A stretch of 64,000 nt of DNA, taken from assembly GCA_905221605.1 (NCBI GenBank), contig CAJNDS010002549.1, positions 186,001-250,000 on the forward strand. Reading direction: 5' to 3'. Positions 1 through 11,675 of the stretch are shown piece by piece. The stretch is from Symbiodinium natans. Its lineage: Eukaryota > Sar > Dinophyceae > Suessiales > Symbiodiniaceae. Position 1 is the first letter of the stretch; every line of letters starts with the position of its first letter. The notes beneath the pieces are model-generated. The model saw only the letters and a list, made by a program, of their open reading frames with translations, did no database searches and was not told the origin of the DNA. Position numbers and translations under genes: made by a program.

Positions 1-1254
1 TTTTCGTAACCGGATGCTGGGAGGGGGGGGATGTAACGGTGATACGATAGTGTAGTGCATTCTGTATGGCCAGAGCAGGACAATGCCCCGAACCCAAGAA
101 GCCCTTCACCTGCCCTCGATTTTCCCCGCGCGGACGGGGGCGAAGTGGGCAAAGACCGCTCATGACAAGGCGCCTTTGGAGGAAGGCGTGGATCCCACCG
201 GGGAGAATGCCTCCTTGATTTGGTGCCGGCCCTCGGTTCTTGTGGGTCGCAATAGGATACGCCGATTTGCAGAAGCATCTGCTGGCAAGCTCCTCGGGTT
301 CTTGGATCAGGTCAGACCTGGCCACAACCACGGCAGGCATGTATCGGGTCAGGCCCTCGAAAACAAGGGCAAACTCGGAGCAAAAGCTGCTAGCACCATC
401 CCTGTGTCCTTCTTCAGGTTTGCTGGTGCTCTGCTCTTAGGCCAGGTGAATCAGTTTCGTACATAGCTGCTTTTGTCTTGAAGGCTATGTAGAAGTGCGT
501 GGCATGCAGGACGAACAATGCTGGGGAGAATCCGGCACGCGTCTGACGGGCGCTGCGGAATGGTGCGGAACGGTGCGGGCAGCTGAATCGTGTCCCAAGG
601 TGGATCTGACCGACTTGTTTCCCTACCCTCCTGAAGAGGCGGGGCAGCGGCAGGAATCCGGGCGGACCAGAAGTGACCAAACCACTCCCATCATCAAACG
701 CTACAACTCGCACGTGGCATGCACATGGCGGCGTTTCTCCTGTGAAATGCTGCCCTCGACCTGAGGTCAACCTGACGTGGGCTGCTTACATCAGTGTGAC
801 ATGAGCACCCATGAGGCCAAGCTGCCTCTCTGTCAGCTCTCGGAAATTTGCGGGCCCGGACTGAGTTGGACGGGGTTGGGGCCAAGGAACGTAACCAATG
901 ACTCCAACTACACCTCGTGGGACTACGAATTCTCATGGCAGGCGCGGCGTATTTGTTGCAGCATCACGAAAAAAGCAGCTCTCGGTCGTGCATTGGCCTC
1001 CGCCGTCACGAAAAAGTAGCGCTCCGTCCTTGCCACTCTGCGCTGTTGCAAGGACTACGGTGCCGTGTTTCAGCGGCAGCTGGCAGCAGTTCAGATCCGA
1101 GAGCCGTCTTAGTCACTGTAGTCCTTTCGTGTCATGAAAGTCACAACCTGAGAGTTCGCAGACCAATCGCTGTTCTGGAGTTCCGGCTCGCAGCGAATAT
1201 TGCTTGGGCAGAACAATGAGAGGTGAGAGGTGAGGAAGCCAGTGATGGCTCGGC
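1..1254. other. No supported gene
   Basis: I see no recognisable protein family, RNA gene or repeat array here. A 127-codon frame opens at 83 on the + strand but has no family signature and no splice context that makes it convincing. The last part may hold the 5' flank of the J-domain gene that starts at 1255. Confidence 0.4.
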
Positions 1255-3006
1255 ATGACCACCTGCCCTTCGGATGTAAGCGATGATGCGCCGACGCAAC
1301 CTTCGAGGACAACCTTTCGAAAGAAGCCGCCAGCCGTTCCGAAGCCGCCGTGGAATGAGAGAAGCAGGGAAGCATGTCAGACAGAGGAGACCGGGCCGGA
1401 TGGAGAGAGAGAGCCTGGCGGGCCTGAGTCGAGGCAGCTGGATGGTAGCCAGGTTGCTGATTGTACAGAAAGCACAGAGCCAGAAGCAAGTTCCGGCAGC
1501 TACAAGTCCAGCTGGCAGCGATGGCAGTGCATGCCGAAATTTCTGGAGCAGCAGCGGCAGCTGCTGCTGGAGAAGCCCTTGCAAGAGAGGACCAGCAAGC
1601 CTCCCTCCAAGGAAGCCTTGGACTTCTTTGAGTCCCTGTTGGCAGGCACTGAGCCGACGCCTAGCACAAGCACAAGCAGCGCCACAGCCACAGGTGCTGC
1701 GCAAGTGCAGTGTGCAGCGCGTCGCCTGCAGCGACAAGCTGAAGCTGCCCGGCGACGGCGACAGGACACGGACCCACATGACTCACATGACCCAGTTCAG
1801 AAACCAGCTGTAACGGCCGTGGCGGAAGACGCCGCCGAAGGACCTGCCGACCGCCACAGCGGCCCCGATGTGCCCAAAGACTCTGAAGGCCCGCTTGGTG
1901 GTGAGAGGGCCGGCGCGAGGAATTCGGAGCCCAGAGAAGGTTCCGAAACCTTTGAGCATCGTGAGTTCTTGCGCCGCCTGGAGCACCAGCGCAAGCTCCA
2001 AGAGCTGCAGGTGGAAGCAGAGCGTGAGCGCCGCGAGCTTCTGGCCCAGATCGAGCAGGAGCAGGCAGAGATGGAAGCTCGGCGAAACGCCCAGGAAGAG
2101 TGGCGCGAGGACCTCGCTCGCAAGACTCAGAAAAAGAAGGAGGAGGCGGAGCGTGATGCCTGGTCGAGGACGCGGTCGAGAGACAGTGACAACTACTGGA
2201 GAACGCGGTGGTTTCGCTACATCCCCAAAGCTGAGCCGCAGGGCCCAAAGGGACCAAAGTGGAACCCGCGGCCCCCGCATTTTTCGCACGGCCCAGACCG
2301 AACTCCTCGTAGCCCGAGGAATGAACCTGAGACGGGCTCTGAGAAGCGTTCGCAACGTCGCCGGCCCTGTGCCGCACCGCCTCCCATCTCCTGGCCGGCC
2401 TCTGCCGAAGGGGCGCAGCTCCTGCAGGAGCTACTGAACCACAGGGACGAGCCCCTAGAGTCTCGCAAACGCACCTGGCGCTGGCCTCAGATACCTACGG
2501 ACGGCAGTGCTTTGCTTATACTGTCTTCCGGAATAGCCAGAGCTTGCCCTTTCATGTTGTGATGCATGGGCTGCGCCAGCCTTTCGGTACATGCACGCTC
2601 CTTCCAGCATTTCACCCACAAGCGTTCCACGTATGGGCTAGAGAGGTCAAGAGTGAAACAGCTTGCGAAGTTCACTCCACAGCCTGCATGATGGCTTGCC
2701 AGGCGAAACCTCTGCCTGCAATGGCATCCGGACAAGTGCCCTGATGTGTGTTGGCAGACTGTCCTGTTCTTTCCGCTCGTTTTTTTTACTCGACGGTTAG
2801 GGCTCAGCGTTGCACCGCCTTTTTTTGGAAATACTTTCCAAAAAGTATGCGAACCAAGCACAATCCTGAGCCCTAGGCCCTAGGCATCACACGTACTGCT
2901 TTCACGTTCTAGAAGACATCAGCTCAGGAGCCAGGACAAGGAAACTGCCACACGAGTGTTCCAGCAGCTCTCGGAATTGAAGCCCTGGTTCTTGCCCGAA
3001 ACGTGA
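1255..3006 (+). CDS. Coiled-coil protein with C-terminal J domain
   Basis: Three exons: 1255-2477, 2703-2735 and 2928-3006, together 1335 nt or 444 residues. The N-terminal ~220 residues are Pro/Ser/Gln-rich and look disordered. Residues ~225-310 are a highly charged Glu/Arg/Gln coiled coil. The C-terminus is a compact J-like domain: LLQELLNHRDEPLESRK in exon 1, NLCLQWHPDK in the 33-nt exon 2, and KETATRVFQQLSELKPWF in exon 3. The HPD tripeptide, which stimulates Hsp70 ATPase in DnaJ proteins, is intact. Intron 1 (2478-2702) uses a GC donor and intron 2 (2736-2927) a GT donor; both acceptors are AG followed by G, and the phases join exactly. The ATG at 1255 opens a frame without stops. The J domain is at the C-terminus, unlike canonical DnaJ, so an Hsp70 co-chaperone role tied to an unknown client is inference. 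Confidence 0.8.
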
Positions 3007-3310
3007 GCGAGAGATCAGAGGTCGAAAAGGCTCAAAAGGCAGAGTCTAAAGACACGGTGGTTGATAGAGGCACCAGCTGCGTGTGAAGATCACATGCAAG
3101 CGGTGTTGGTCAGCTTGTTGCCTGCGAGCACAAATAAGCTGCTATGGACTCACAAGCTTGCTGTTGTGCGCTTTCCATCCGTCTTCCCGGTGCTGGGGTG
3201 TTGGAATAGAAGAACAAACGTTGCAAACACCTGCGAGAAATCAGGCTGACGTTGGGTCGGAAGGCCCCTCCTCGGTTGCCCGCCGATGTCTGCCAAACAG
3301 GCCAGTGCTA

Positions 3311-3665
3311 ATGGGCTCTGAATCTCTGCAAGGCAGCAACGGGACCAATGCGACCAACATGTCCGAAAGCGTGGGCGCCAAGCGAAAAGCTTGTGCTCGT
3401 TTCGGGCGGTGGCAAGTGACACTTGCCTGCTCGCTGCGCAGGTGACGACGACATGGATGACAATGAAAGCAACTACAGCAATGACAGCTTTCCATCCATG
3501 CACAGCACAATGGCCCCGACATCGATGCCAGACATGGCAGAGAACACAACGGCTGGCGACCCAGCTCGTTTGAGGGACAACACCCCGCACACAGCTAGCT
3601 GTCTGCCAAGGTGCGCCTGTGCAACTCTGACGCCATGTCAGCAGCCCAGAGGAGTGTCGACTTGA
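3311..3665 (+). CDS. Short acidic protein of unknown function, two exons seen
   Basis: ATG at 3311 begins MGSESLQGSNGTNATNMSES. The frame runs to 3374, then a 67-nt intron (3375-3441) with a GC donor and an AG|G acceptor leads into an acidic stretch beginning DDDMDDNESNYSNDSFPS. The phase joins cleanly (G plus GT gives Gly). The second frame stays open to the stop at 3665, but its last part may be intronic and further exons are possible. The sequence is rich in Asp, Asn, Ser and Met and has no domain I recognise. It starts 305 nt after the J-domain gene on the same strand, which fits compact same-strand gene packing. The 67-nt intron is short but not unreasonable. Function unknown; the coding call rests on splice continuity and composition only. 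Confidence 0.45.
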
Positions 3666-6600
3666 GGGCGTACGTGCGGGTTGCACATCGGGGTTCACAA
3701 GGGCAATCAAGATACGCATCATGTCGCATTCTTGTCACACTGTGTGATCCTGCCTTTCGAGACGATCGGCGGGTCAGCGACACCCACACACTGCACGGTC
3801 TACTGTCTGCTGTAAATCTCTGCAAAACAAGTGCAACACTCTCAAGATCGAGATTTGAAATCTTACGTGTCAGAGCCAGAGCGGCCTTTCAAGCAGAAAG
3901 TTTGTTAAGTTGTTTCGCAAGCCATGAGCCTGCTTCACCAAAGGTTTGACCTTGACCTGGGCAACTTCTCCATCGCAGGGCCTACTGCTCTGGAGGTCTT
4001 GAGCTGAACATGCGTGTTGTGCAATGTTGGTGTGCGCACACACAAAAAGCAGGAGTCCTTAAGTAAAAGAACCAGAACAGCACGCAGTACAGCCGAGTGG
4101 AGCAAGTATGTCGGGTATTTATTGCTGCGGTGTGTTCAACTGCATGCTGAATCTTTTTTGGGGGAGTCCCACGTGGCATGCAACAATTAAAAATGCAGAA
4201 GAGAATGGTATGGCCCCTTTCACCGAAATATCAGTCATGCTGCTAGCTGCTGGCCGGTATTGTGTTGTCAGATCTGCCTTGGGGTTTGACGAGAATTCTT
4301 GGCCAGCTGGCCAACTCAGTCAAAAAGGTCATCGGCGGCGAGGGCTTCGACCGCAGGAAGGTTCAGGCGGAGAGCCCAGATTGGGTGTCCGGTTTTTCAA
4401 CGTCGCACGGCTGGGTGTTTACATATGTGTGTGTGTGTGTGTGCCAACCGCGTGGAAGCCGGTCTGCAGTTTTAAGGCTAGAGTCAGCCGAAACATAAAG
4501 GCCCAAAGTTGCCGCAGCGAGGTTGGCACGAACTTCTCCCTGAAAGCAGGCAGCTCAGACAGGCTTGGCATGGCTTGGCATGGCTTGGCTGCAGAATGCG
4601 GCACACAGTGGTTTTTTTCTGCATTGGGGTGGCTCAGACCCTCCGAGGCCCTCCTTGCGACACATCTCCCCACATCTCCCCATGAGTGCCGAGGTGCTAG
4701 GGTTCGGCCTTGGGGATGGTCTGTCGCAAAGGCTGCGCTTGGCCAGGTCCTTGATAGCCTGGGTAACTCGGAAACCCCTCCAACTCCGAAGCCTCAAGCC
4801 TGTTGCAGGCGCTGCAACTTGTTCCCGTGCGCCGTGCCGAGGTCCTGGCACCCCTCAGATGTGGTCAGGAGGGGACTGGCCCTGAGAGAATCCACGATCA
4901 AAAGTACGGCCCAAACCCTCCCCAAAAAACGCCAAGGACATTCAACGGTACTGAGCACTTGCTGGGCCAGCTCGCCGAGGCACTGCCATCCAGGGCTTCG
5001 GTTCCATGTCCTTCGTGTGCCCAAAGCAGCACTGTCTGTAAACACACCCAATGATGGGCTGCAAAGTTTCCGAACTTCTGACCTCCAGTTCCGCACTGGT
5101 ATCCTTGGATGCTTCTCATGGTCCACCATGTAGAATGTATGTTAAGTTTTAAGCGATCGAGTGCAAAATGTTTGGATGCCAAGAGATGCATGTGGCTGGC
5201 AGGATCCCGATTCGCCCGGCACTGGTGAAGATCCCAACTTCGCCCAGACGTGGGAGCGCTCAGCCACTGATTTCAAGATTCGGACTCGAGAGATTCAGCC
5301 ATTAATGCGAACTCCTAAATGCTCAGCCAGGAACTTGTGACAAGCTGCCGAGGTGGGGCCCGCTTGTTCTCTCCCGCAGCGGCCGCTACTACGTGTGCCT
5401 CTGTTCGGGCAGAGGACCGCAACGCACCCGCACGCCCATAGGCTGACAGGCGTTCGGAAGGCGCGGATAATGCATAACCCCTGACTCAAGGAGTCCTGTG
5501 AGTCGATAGCCTTCGGGAATGATTTCAAAGCCTTGACCATCCTGGACCTTCATGAACCAGGGCGGAGTAGACGGGTGGCAAAAATAAGCCAGGACGGTCG
5601 TGCTCCAGCGACATTGACTTTCAGGTTGAGATTGGTCGGGGCCAGAGAGATGCGGCGCGATCTAGAAAGCATTTGCAGGTTCTTGTTCCCGAGGTAGTGT
5701 CTTCGCTTTCTGGCCAGACCTGCGTGGGGTCCTCAGCACACGTCACGGCGAGGGAGGCAATCGCAAGCTTTTTTGCAAGCATAGGATTGCAGAGATCTGG
5801 TGGCTTCGAGCAGCTGCCTCAGCTTCCAATGTCGGGTCCTAGAATTCAGCTTGGCTTGGCCTGGGCCTGGAGGGCCTTCTGCCATAAGGTTGCGAGTTGT
5901 GCCCCACGCGGTCTTCTCGCTGGATTTGGTCGCAGCGTGCTTAGTCAGTGGACTAACCCGAATGGCCTTCCCAGCTGGAACACCCCAGTTGCAAGCCAAG
6001 AATCACCGCTTCACAAGCACTTGTGCGCTGCTAGCTCACCTCCCTTCCCTGCACACATTGCTTATTCAGCGTAAAGTTGTCATCGTCCCACTGCTGCTCG
6101 ACCCGATAAGTCCCAAGCAATCCTGTATCCTGTCTTTTGCAAGACCTAGTGAACCAACCAAAGCTGCCGTTGAGGGGCCGCAGCTCTCGGTGCAAGACCG
6201 TGCCTGGAGCATAGTGCAGCCGTGCGTCGGGCGCAAGGGAGCGAACATGTTTTCTTGGAGTTCCACCAACTTGCTTCGTGTCCGAGCTGTGGCTCATTGC
6301 AGGGGTGCAGGGCTCCGCGCTCTACCCAGGTCCGCATTGTAGACTACACGGTGGACTGTGGGCAGCCAGGGTCCGACTCTTAAGCCTGATAAGCGCTGTC
6401 GAACTCATGGAGTTCGTGGAATTCCTAGGGGTGGATGAGAGCAGCCCTGGAGGTCGGAACGTCATACAGAGGAGCTGCCTCGGACCTAGCTGACCCAGCT
6501 ACATGCTTCGAAGGCACGCGGCCTTGCATTTGCCCCCCAGACTTGTTGCGAGCCATTTCTGGCTCCCCAGAAGAATGGCGGTGGGTTGCGGGCTTTCCCT

Positions 6601-8308
6601 TTTTGGACTGCTGGTCGCCTTGCAAGTGCAGAGCAGACGTTGTACGCCATTGTCCGCCGCTGCTCTGAATATGATAGGGTATGACAGGGTATGGAAGGGC
6701 AGGGGCGGCTATGAAGGGCTCATCGATTCAAAATGATCGAGGGTTTCGGCTTGCGGGGTTGGGGCGAGCTGCGAGCCGGGATCAGTCGTGGACTACAATA
6801 GCCTCATGGACCCCAGGTGTCCATCAGAGCAATGGAACTGGAGCAAGCAGTGCAGTAGAGGGCAGACGCAACGATGCACCTGCAGCCAGAAACGGACCGC
6901 GAACGGACCGCGAACCGACCGTGCACGCACAAGCCTGATCTGCAGAACTTGCCCAAGCCAAAAGCCCTTTGCCTCAGGTGCGCTTGAAGGCGGCCTTCTC
7001 GAAAGAGACGCGGCGGCAAGTGTTCAACCTGGCGAAGCGAATCCGTTCCAGGCCCTGGGCAGGTGCCCGATCGTGTCGGACAGGGTTGGGAGGTTGGGAG
7101 GTTGGACGTTCGGTACGAAGGGCAGCAGTGAAGGATCAAGTTCGAGTCCTGAAAGCGGAGTGACTTTGAACTGATTTGTGGCTGGGACAGGGCGATGTAT
7201 CTGGCACTAAGAGTCTTAAGAGTTCATGAGTCGTAACATGGCGGGTATGGTGGGTCACTCAGCTGGCAGAAAGGTGCCTGTAGAATCGTATAGAATCCAT
7301 TGAACCGAAGCCTTGCCAAGAGTCGACTCCTTCAGCGGTGCAGGGGTCTTTTCGGAGCATCGTGCGCCCTCGTTGGCAAGCCTCATCTCCAACAGAAGCT
7401 TCGGCGCGGGTGGTGCAAGCACCTCTGCCGCATCCGTGTTGAGAGATATCTGGTGCTTTACAATCGAACTCAACAGAATGAACTTTGACAAGGCCATGAA
7501 ACGATCTCCCTCCACTACCACATCGACATCTTGGCGCCAGAACTGTGCCCGAGTTGACAGAGTTTTCAGCATTTGCAGCATTGATTGTGTTAGTAAACCC
7601 CCCTCCTGCCCTCCCCCTCAACACATCAGGTATCCTGGAGAAGTGGGGGGTGGGTGGGGGTCTGATGACCCGAAATTCTGAACACAATTCCATGGAACCA
7701 TATCAATGTGATCCCGCTCAAAAGATTGCGAAAAATTACCACAATTCCGGGGGTCCGGGGGATCGGAATAATCAGCAATCATGCTAGGCGGCGCCGACTA
7801 CTGGCACTGGCTATGGCAGCGGATGCGGCCGACGCTTCTACCAAGAGAGCACCATTTGATACAAGGGATTTTATATGAAGAGGTGAAGCTAATTGAACAA
7901 GTGATTGGAGATGAGGGGTGTTACATGCGCCGCCTTTGATTTCACTGGTTCGGTTTGCTTGGTTGAACTTGGCCCTGAGGCTGGATGGAACCTGAGCCAA
8001 GGTCAGCCTTTGAGGGCCAGGTGGGAACCCAAAGAGTCGCAAGTAGCCGCAAGAGGTGTCGAACTTTAAATTAAAAAATTTGGGACATCTCTTGGGAGCT
8101 TGCCTTCGAAAGTTCCAAGTTGGGAGAGGGCCCCAGGTGCCTGGAGCTGCTCACCTATCGGGGCAGCTGGAGGTCACACCCGGTGGCTCGGCCTTTAGCT
8201 GGGAGCTACCTGGACCGTGCCGAGTGCATGGAGTAGGCCTTGGAACAGCTTCGTGTGCGAGAAGACACTAGTCACTAGCATGAGTTGGCATGAGACGTGA
8301 GAGATGAG
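3666..8308. other. Intergenic or intronic stretch, isolated exon candidates only
   Basis: No recognisable gene. A (TG)n run lies near 4425-4442. The AG|G-preceded stretch near 6978-7040 reads as a basic peptide (KAAFSKETRRQVFNLAKR) and could be one exon of an unknown gene. Near 6370-6460 a frame reads LISAVELMEFVEFLGVDESS and could be another. Near 8130-8280 a frame reads LELLTYRGSWRSHPV and may be an upstream exon of the oxygenase at 8309, but it is interrupted by a TAG. None can be joined with confidence. Confidence 0.3.
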
Positions 8309-8986
8309 GTGGCGTGGCATGGTGATGGGGCCTCGCTGCTCACTCTGCTGGTTGTGCTGAGCAACAGGGGCTCCTATGATGGCGGAGCTATTGAATTGAG
8401 AGACTATGCCAACGGGCCGCTCGCTCCTCCCGAGCCCTCTGCCCTGAAGAGGACACAGGTCCTGGAGGTCACGGCTGACACCAAGGAGGGCCCAGAGCCT
8501 GTGGCACCGGTGGCACCGGTGGCACCTGCCAACAGCGCGACTGTGAGGCTGGAGCATCATGACGACATCGAGGCAGGCGATGCCATTGCCTGGCGCGGCT
8601 GGACACTGCACCGTGCCACGCCGGTGGCCTTTGGGAACCGGCAGGTCCTGGCCTCAGAGTGGTGGCTGGGGGAGGACGCAGCTCTGTCTGGCGCCGCCCG
8701 GGCCCCCGACTCAGTTCTGGAGCTCCGTCGCGCGTTAGACCGCGACCCCCAGGCCTCACAGCTCCACCGTTGGCTGGGGGGCGCCTTTTGCGAGGAGCAG
8801 CCTTGCAAGACCGAAGATCACGCCATGTCTGCGCTGAACGCTTACCAGACCGCGCTGTCCCTCGCCCCGGGGGACCCCATGGCCCTTCACGCCCTCCAAG
8901 CGTTTCTGCAGTCAGGCAAGGACGAGAAAAAGAAGCTCAGCCAGTCACCACTTCAAGTTGCTAGACAACCCTTAAAATTATCTTAA
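8309..8986 (+). CDS. 2-oxoglutarate/Fe(II)-dependent oxygenase exon with TPR-like tail
   Basis: The exon opens after an AG|G acceptor (8307-8308) with VAWHGDGASLLTLLVVLS and contains YDGGAIEL and, about 75 residues later, WTLHRATPVAFGNRQVLASE. This is the double-stranded beta-helix signature of prolyl-4-hydroxylase-type oxygenases: the HGD pair and the later His (LHRA) would bind Fe(II), and the Arg of GNR would bind the 2-oxoglutarate carboxylate. A Pro/Val-rich insertion (VAPVAPVAP) sits between the two halves. The C-terminal ~80 residues (LRRALDRDPQASQLHRWLG, then ALNAYQTALSLAPGDPMAL) look like one or two TPR units. The frame ends at a TAA at 8984-8986, but the last few codons could be intronic. 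Upstream exons carrying the N-terminus were not found with confidence. Hydroxylation of a protein or small-molecule substrate is expected; the substrate is unknown. Confidence 0.7.
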   Translation: MAWHGDGASLLTLLVVLSNRGSYDGGAIELRDYANGPLAPPEPSALKRTQVLEVTADTKEGPEPVAPVAPVAPANSATVRLEHHDDIEAGDAIAWRGWTLHRATPVAFGNRQVLASEWWLGEDAALSGAARAPDSVLELRRALDRDPQASQLHRWLGGAFCEEQPCKTEDHAMSALNAYQTALSLAPGDPMALHALQAFLQSGKDEKKKLSQSPLQVARQPLKLS

Positions 8987-11675
8987 GAGATGGAGGTCAG
9001 CAAAGTGCAAATGCGCAGAAGCCATAAGCTGCACAAGTGAACATGTGTCCTGTCATTCGGGAGTGCCAGTAACTACAAGCTCGACACAGCACCGCAGCGA
9101 CCTGAGGCGTGGACCTCTGGCCCAGTTTCCGAACACGCCAGGAATCGGCCGGGACCCTTAGACAGAAAAACAAGAGAGCCCATCCTCCAGAGGTCTGAAA
9201 TTGTCTGGTTTCAGCAGATCTCGGAAAATCACCCCCTCCCTCTCCACTTGAGCTCTCGAGCTTCAGCTTGGAACCTCATAACCCTAAACCCTAAACTTTC
9301 TAAACCCTAAGCCAAACAAAACCCTAAACCCTAGAACCCTCGTGTTCAGGTGGCCAGGCAGATGGAAGCATGAGCCTGACCTGGCCTGAGTTGCCTGGAC
9401 CTCAAGGTGTAGTGCATGTAGCGCAGCGATGTTGTAGAAAAAGCATAGATACATGTATACTGATAGGATCAATATATTGCACCACAAGAAGCATAGACAC
9501 ATAAAGAAGCATGGAAGCATTGCTGTGGCGTAGGGCCAGAAGTCAGAAAGCAAAATGACAGCAGCCATGCAAGAACCGCCCGCGAGCTGGAAGAGATGTG
9601 AAATGTCCATCCTGCCTCCCTCACCCTATGCTTGGATTGTGCAGAAGAGTGTGTGCGGCGGCGTTCTGGCCAAAGGGCTGCCGCATGATAATTGCTGACT
9701 CTCCTTCCCCCTCACCCGCCTCCCGACCTGGGATCATACTGTAAGACAACTCGTATGCCACATGCCCTTTAGCCGCGAACCCAAGTTTCGGAAACTGCTT
9801 GCCACAGGCGGCTCGTCTCTGGTGGAATCTTCCGAGTGTGCTGGTGCCCTGGAGCCCAGCAGGGCGGGGTCTGCGCCTCAACCATTGCCGCTCCACTCTA
9901 CTGAGCATGTACTGTAGGGTGTTAGATTGTGTGTTGCACTGAGTCACTATGTCATGTGATATGCTCTGCTTTAAATTTAGCATATGTACTTAGCGCAGGT
10001 ACGGAGAAAGTTCTTGTAGTAAAACGCAGGAAGAAGTTCAGACCCGCCCAAGTTTCAGGCTGAGAGCAGCGATTGCGAGACCTCCTCGGACTTCTATGCC
10101 GAGGTTTTCGGCTGCATTCTGCTGGAAACATGTCAGACAGCGCCCGCCCACCAGAATATGAACAGAAGAGAGCCGACATGAGCCTACAAGACACAACAAA
10201 AGCACAGCACCTGCACTCTTAACCTTTCTTGGCGGGGGACCAGAGTCGTTTGTGAGTGCCATGCAAACGCTGCCTTTTGTGTTCCAAATTGATGTTGTTC
10301 TGGCTTCTAGGCCCTTTGCGGTGTCGATGGTTTCTATGGTTGCTCCTCGTGGTTCTTCCATGGAAACCTTCGATGGTTCCCACGCTTTCTAAGGTTTGTC
10401 GGGGCCCTGTAACCCTCCATATTCCAAATTCTGAGCAAACCTCGTTGCTTGAAAGTTTCAAGGGTTTGGCGCTTTGGACGGGTTGAGAGGCTCACGGGGT
10501 GGCTCTACAAGGCTCAGCTTTCTACCACTGAGCTTCACAAGCCTGCGGCCACGAACCTAAAACTGTGTGCGAGTATCACCGCTGAAACCTAAACAACAAA
10601 GGCCAGTCTATGACATGTTTGAACGGGCTTGAGACTCCTCTCAGGGCCGAAACCCAAAACCCTGCATTCCAACTTGACGTGTTCCAAATTGACACGCATG
10701 TGCTCCAAAATGGGAGTTGCAAATGTGTAGCTCCGAATATCGTGAATCCGTAGCTCCCAAGCGGCACTGCTTCTGTCTCGAGCACCTGATGCCAGTTTGG
10801 GACCTTTGCCAGCCTCAGAATCCGCGACGGCTGGCCAGCACCCCAAATGTTGCGCCACAGCACGTGGGAAGCCGACTAAGGATCACCCCCAACTACAACC
10901 GCAAAGCCTGTGAGCCTCCGAGCCACGGCTTAGGTCAAGCGCATGCCCACGGGCTGAGGAGCCGATCCTAATCCACGCCAGGGGCTAAGTTTCGTCTTCC
11001 TGGGTGCTTCGGCTTCAATCCTTGAACATCCTCGAACCCGAGATCCACAGTTTGGAGTGCTTTATGGTTGGGGCATGTTTGGGCCGAAGCTCAATCGGAC
11101 AAATCATACTTTAAAGGAGACGAGTCTGCACCAATTTTACGATGTCAAGCAAAGAAATCTAAAATTATCTTTGAAATTAATCAAACTCATCAGTGATCAG
11201 TGCAAGATGCAAGATATGTTTGTATCAAGGTGAAGCAGTTGTATTGAATTGTGGTTGTATTTTGGAATGGATGCATTTGGTGTGGAAGTATATGTTTGAT
11301 CATCCAAAATATCAAAAAAATCAATGGTTGGGGTTGCCTGGCTAGTTGCACTAGCGTGGAGCCAGCTGGTGCAGAGGGTGCTTGCAGAATCCGGAGCATC
11401 CTGAGCGGAAAGGAGCTGCCAGATAAACTTCTCCCGAATACCAATAAAGATCGAAGCATGGCCTTTCCTCTTGAGATTTGGGCGATATTTCCGGAACCTC
11501 GGAATAACTAGTCAAGTCTCAGCTCCCAAGTGGAGGAATCTGACGTATTGCATGCATGTGAAGAGCTACTTCCAGCTGCTATCGGGCCATCGTGCCGAAA
11601 CACAAGAGATGTAAAGCTCCATCACCGCAGGAAAGGACGGCCCTGTCGCCTTGTCGCACCCCTCGTACCCAGAAA
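8987..11675. other. Gene-poor stretch with telomere-like fragments
   Basis: No coding sequence supported. Degenerate CCCTAAA units lie at about 9282-9337. A phrase beginning GTTCCAAATTGA recurs at about 10280 and 10680, with a relative near 10420, which suggests an old small repeat. The rest is unstructured mid-GC sequence. Confidence 0.4.

Noticed and set aside
83-466. 127-codon + strand frame as a gene
   Set aside because: No family signature, low-quality composition and no splice or conservation evidence.
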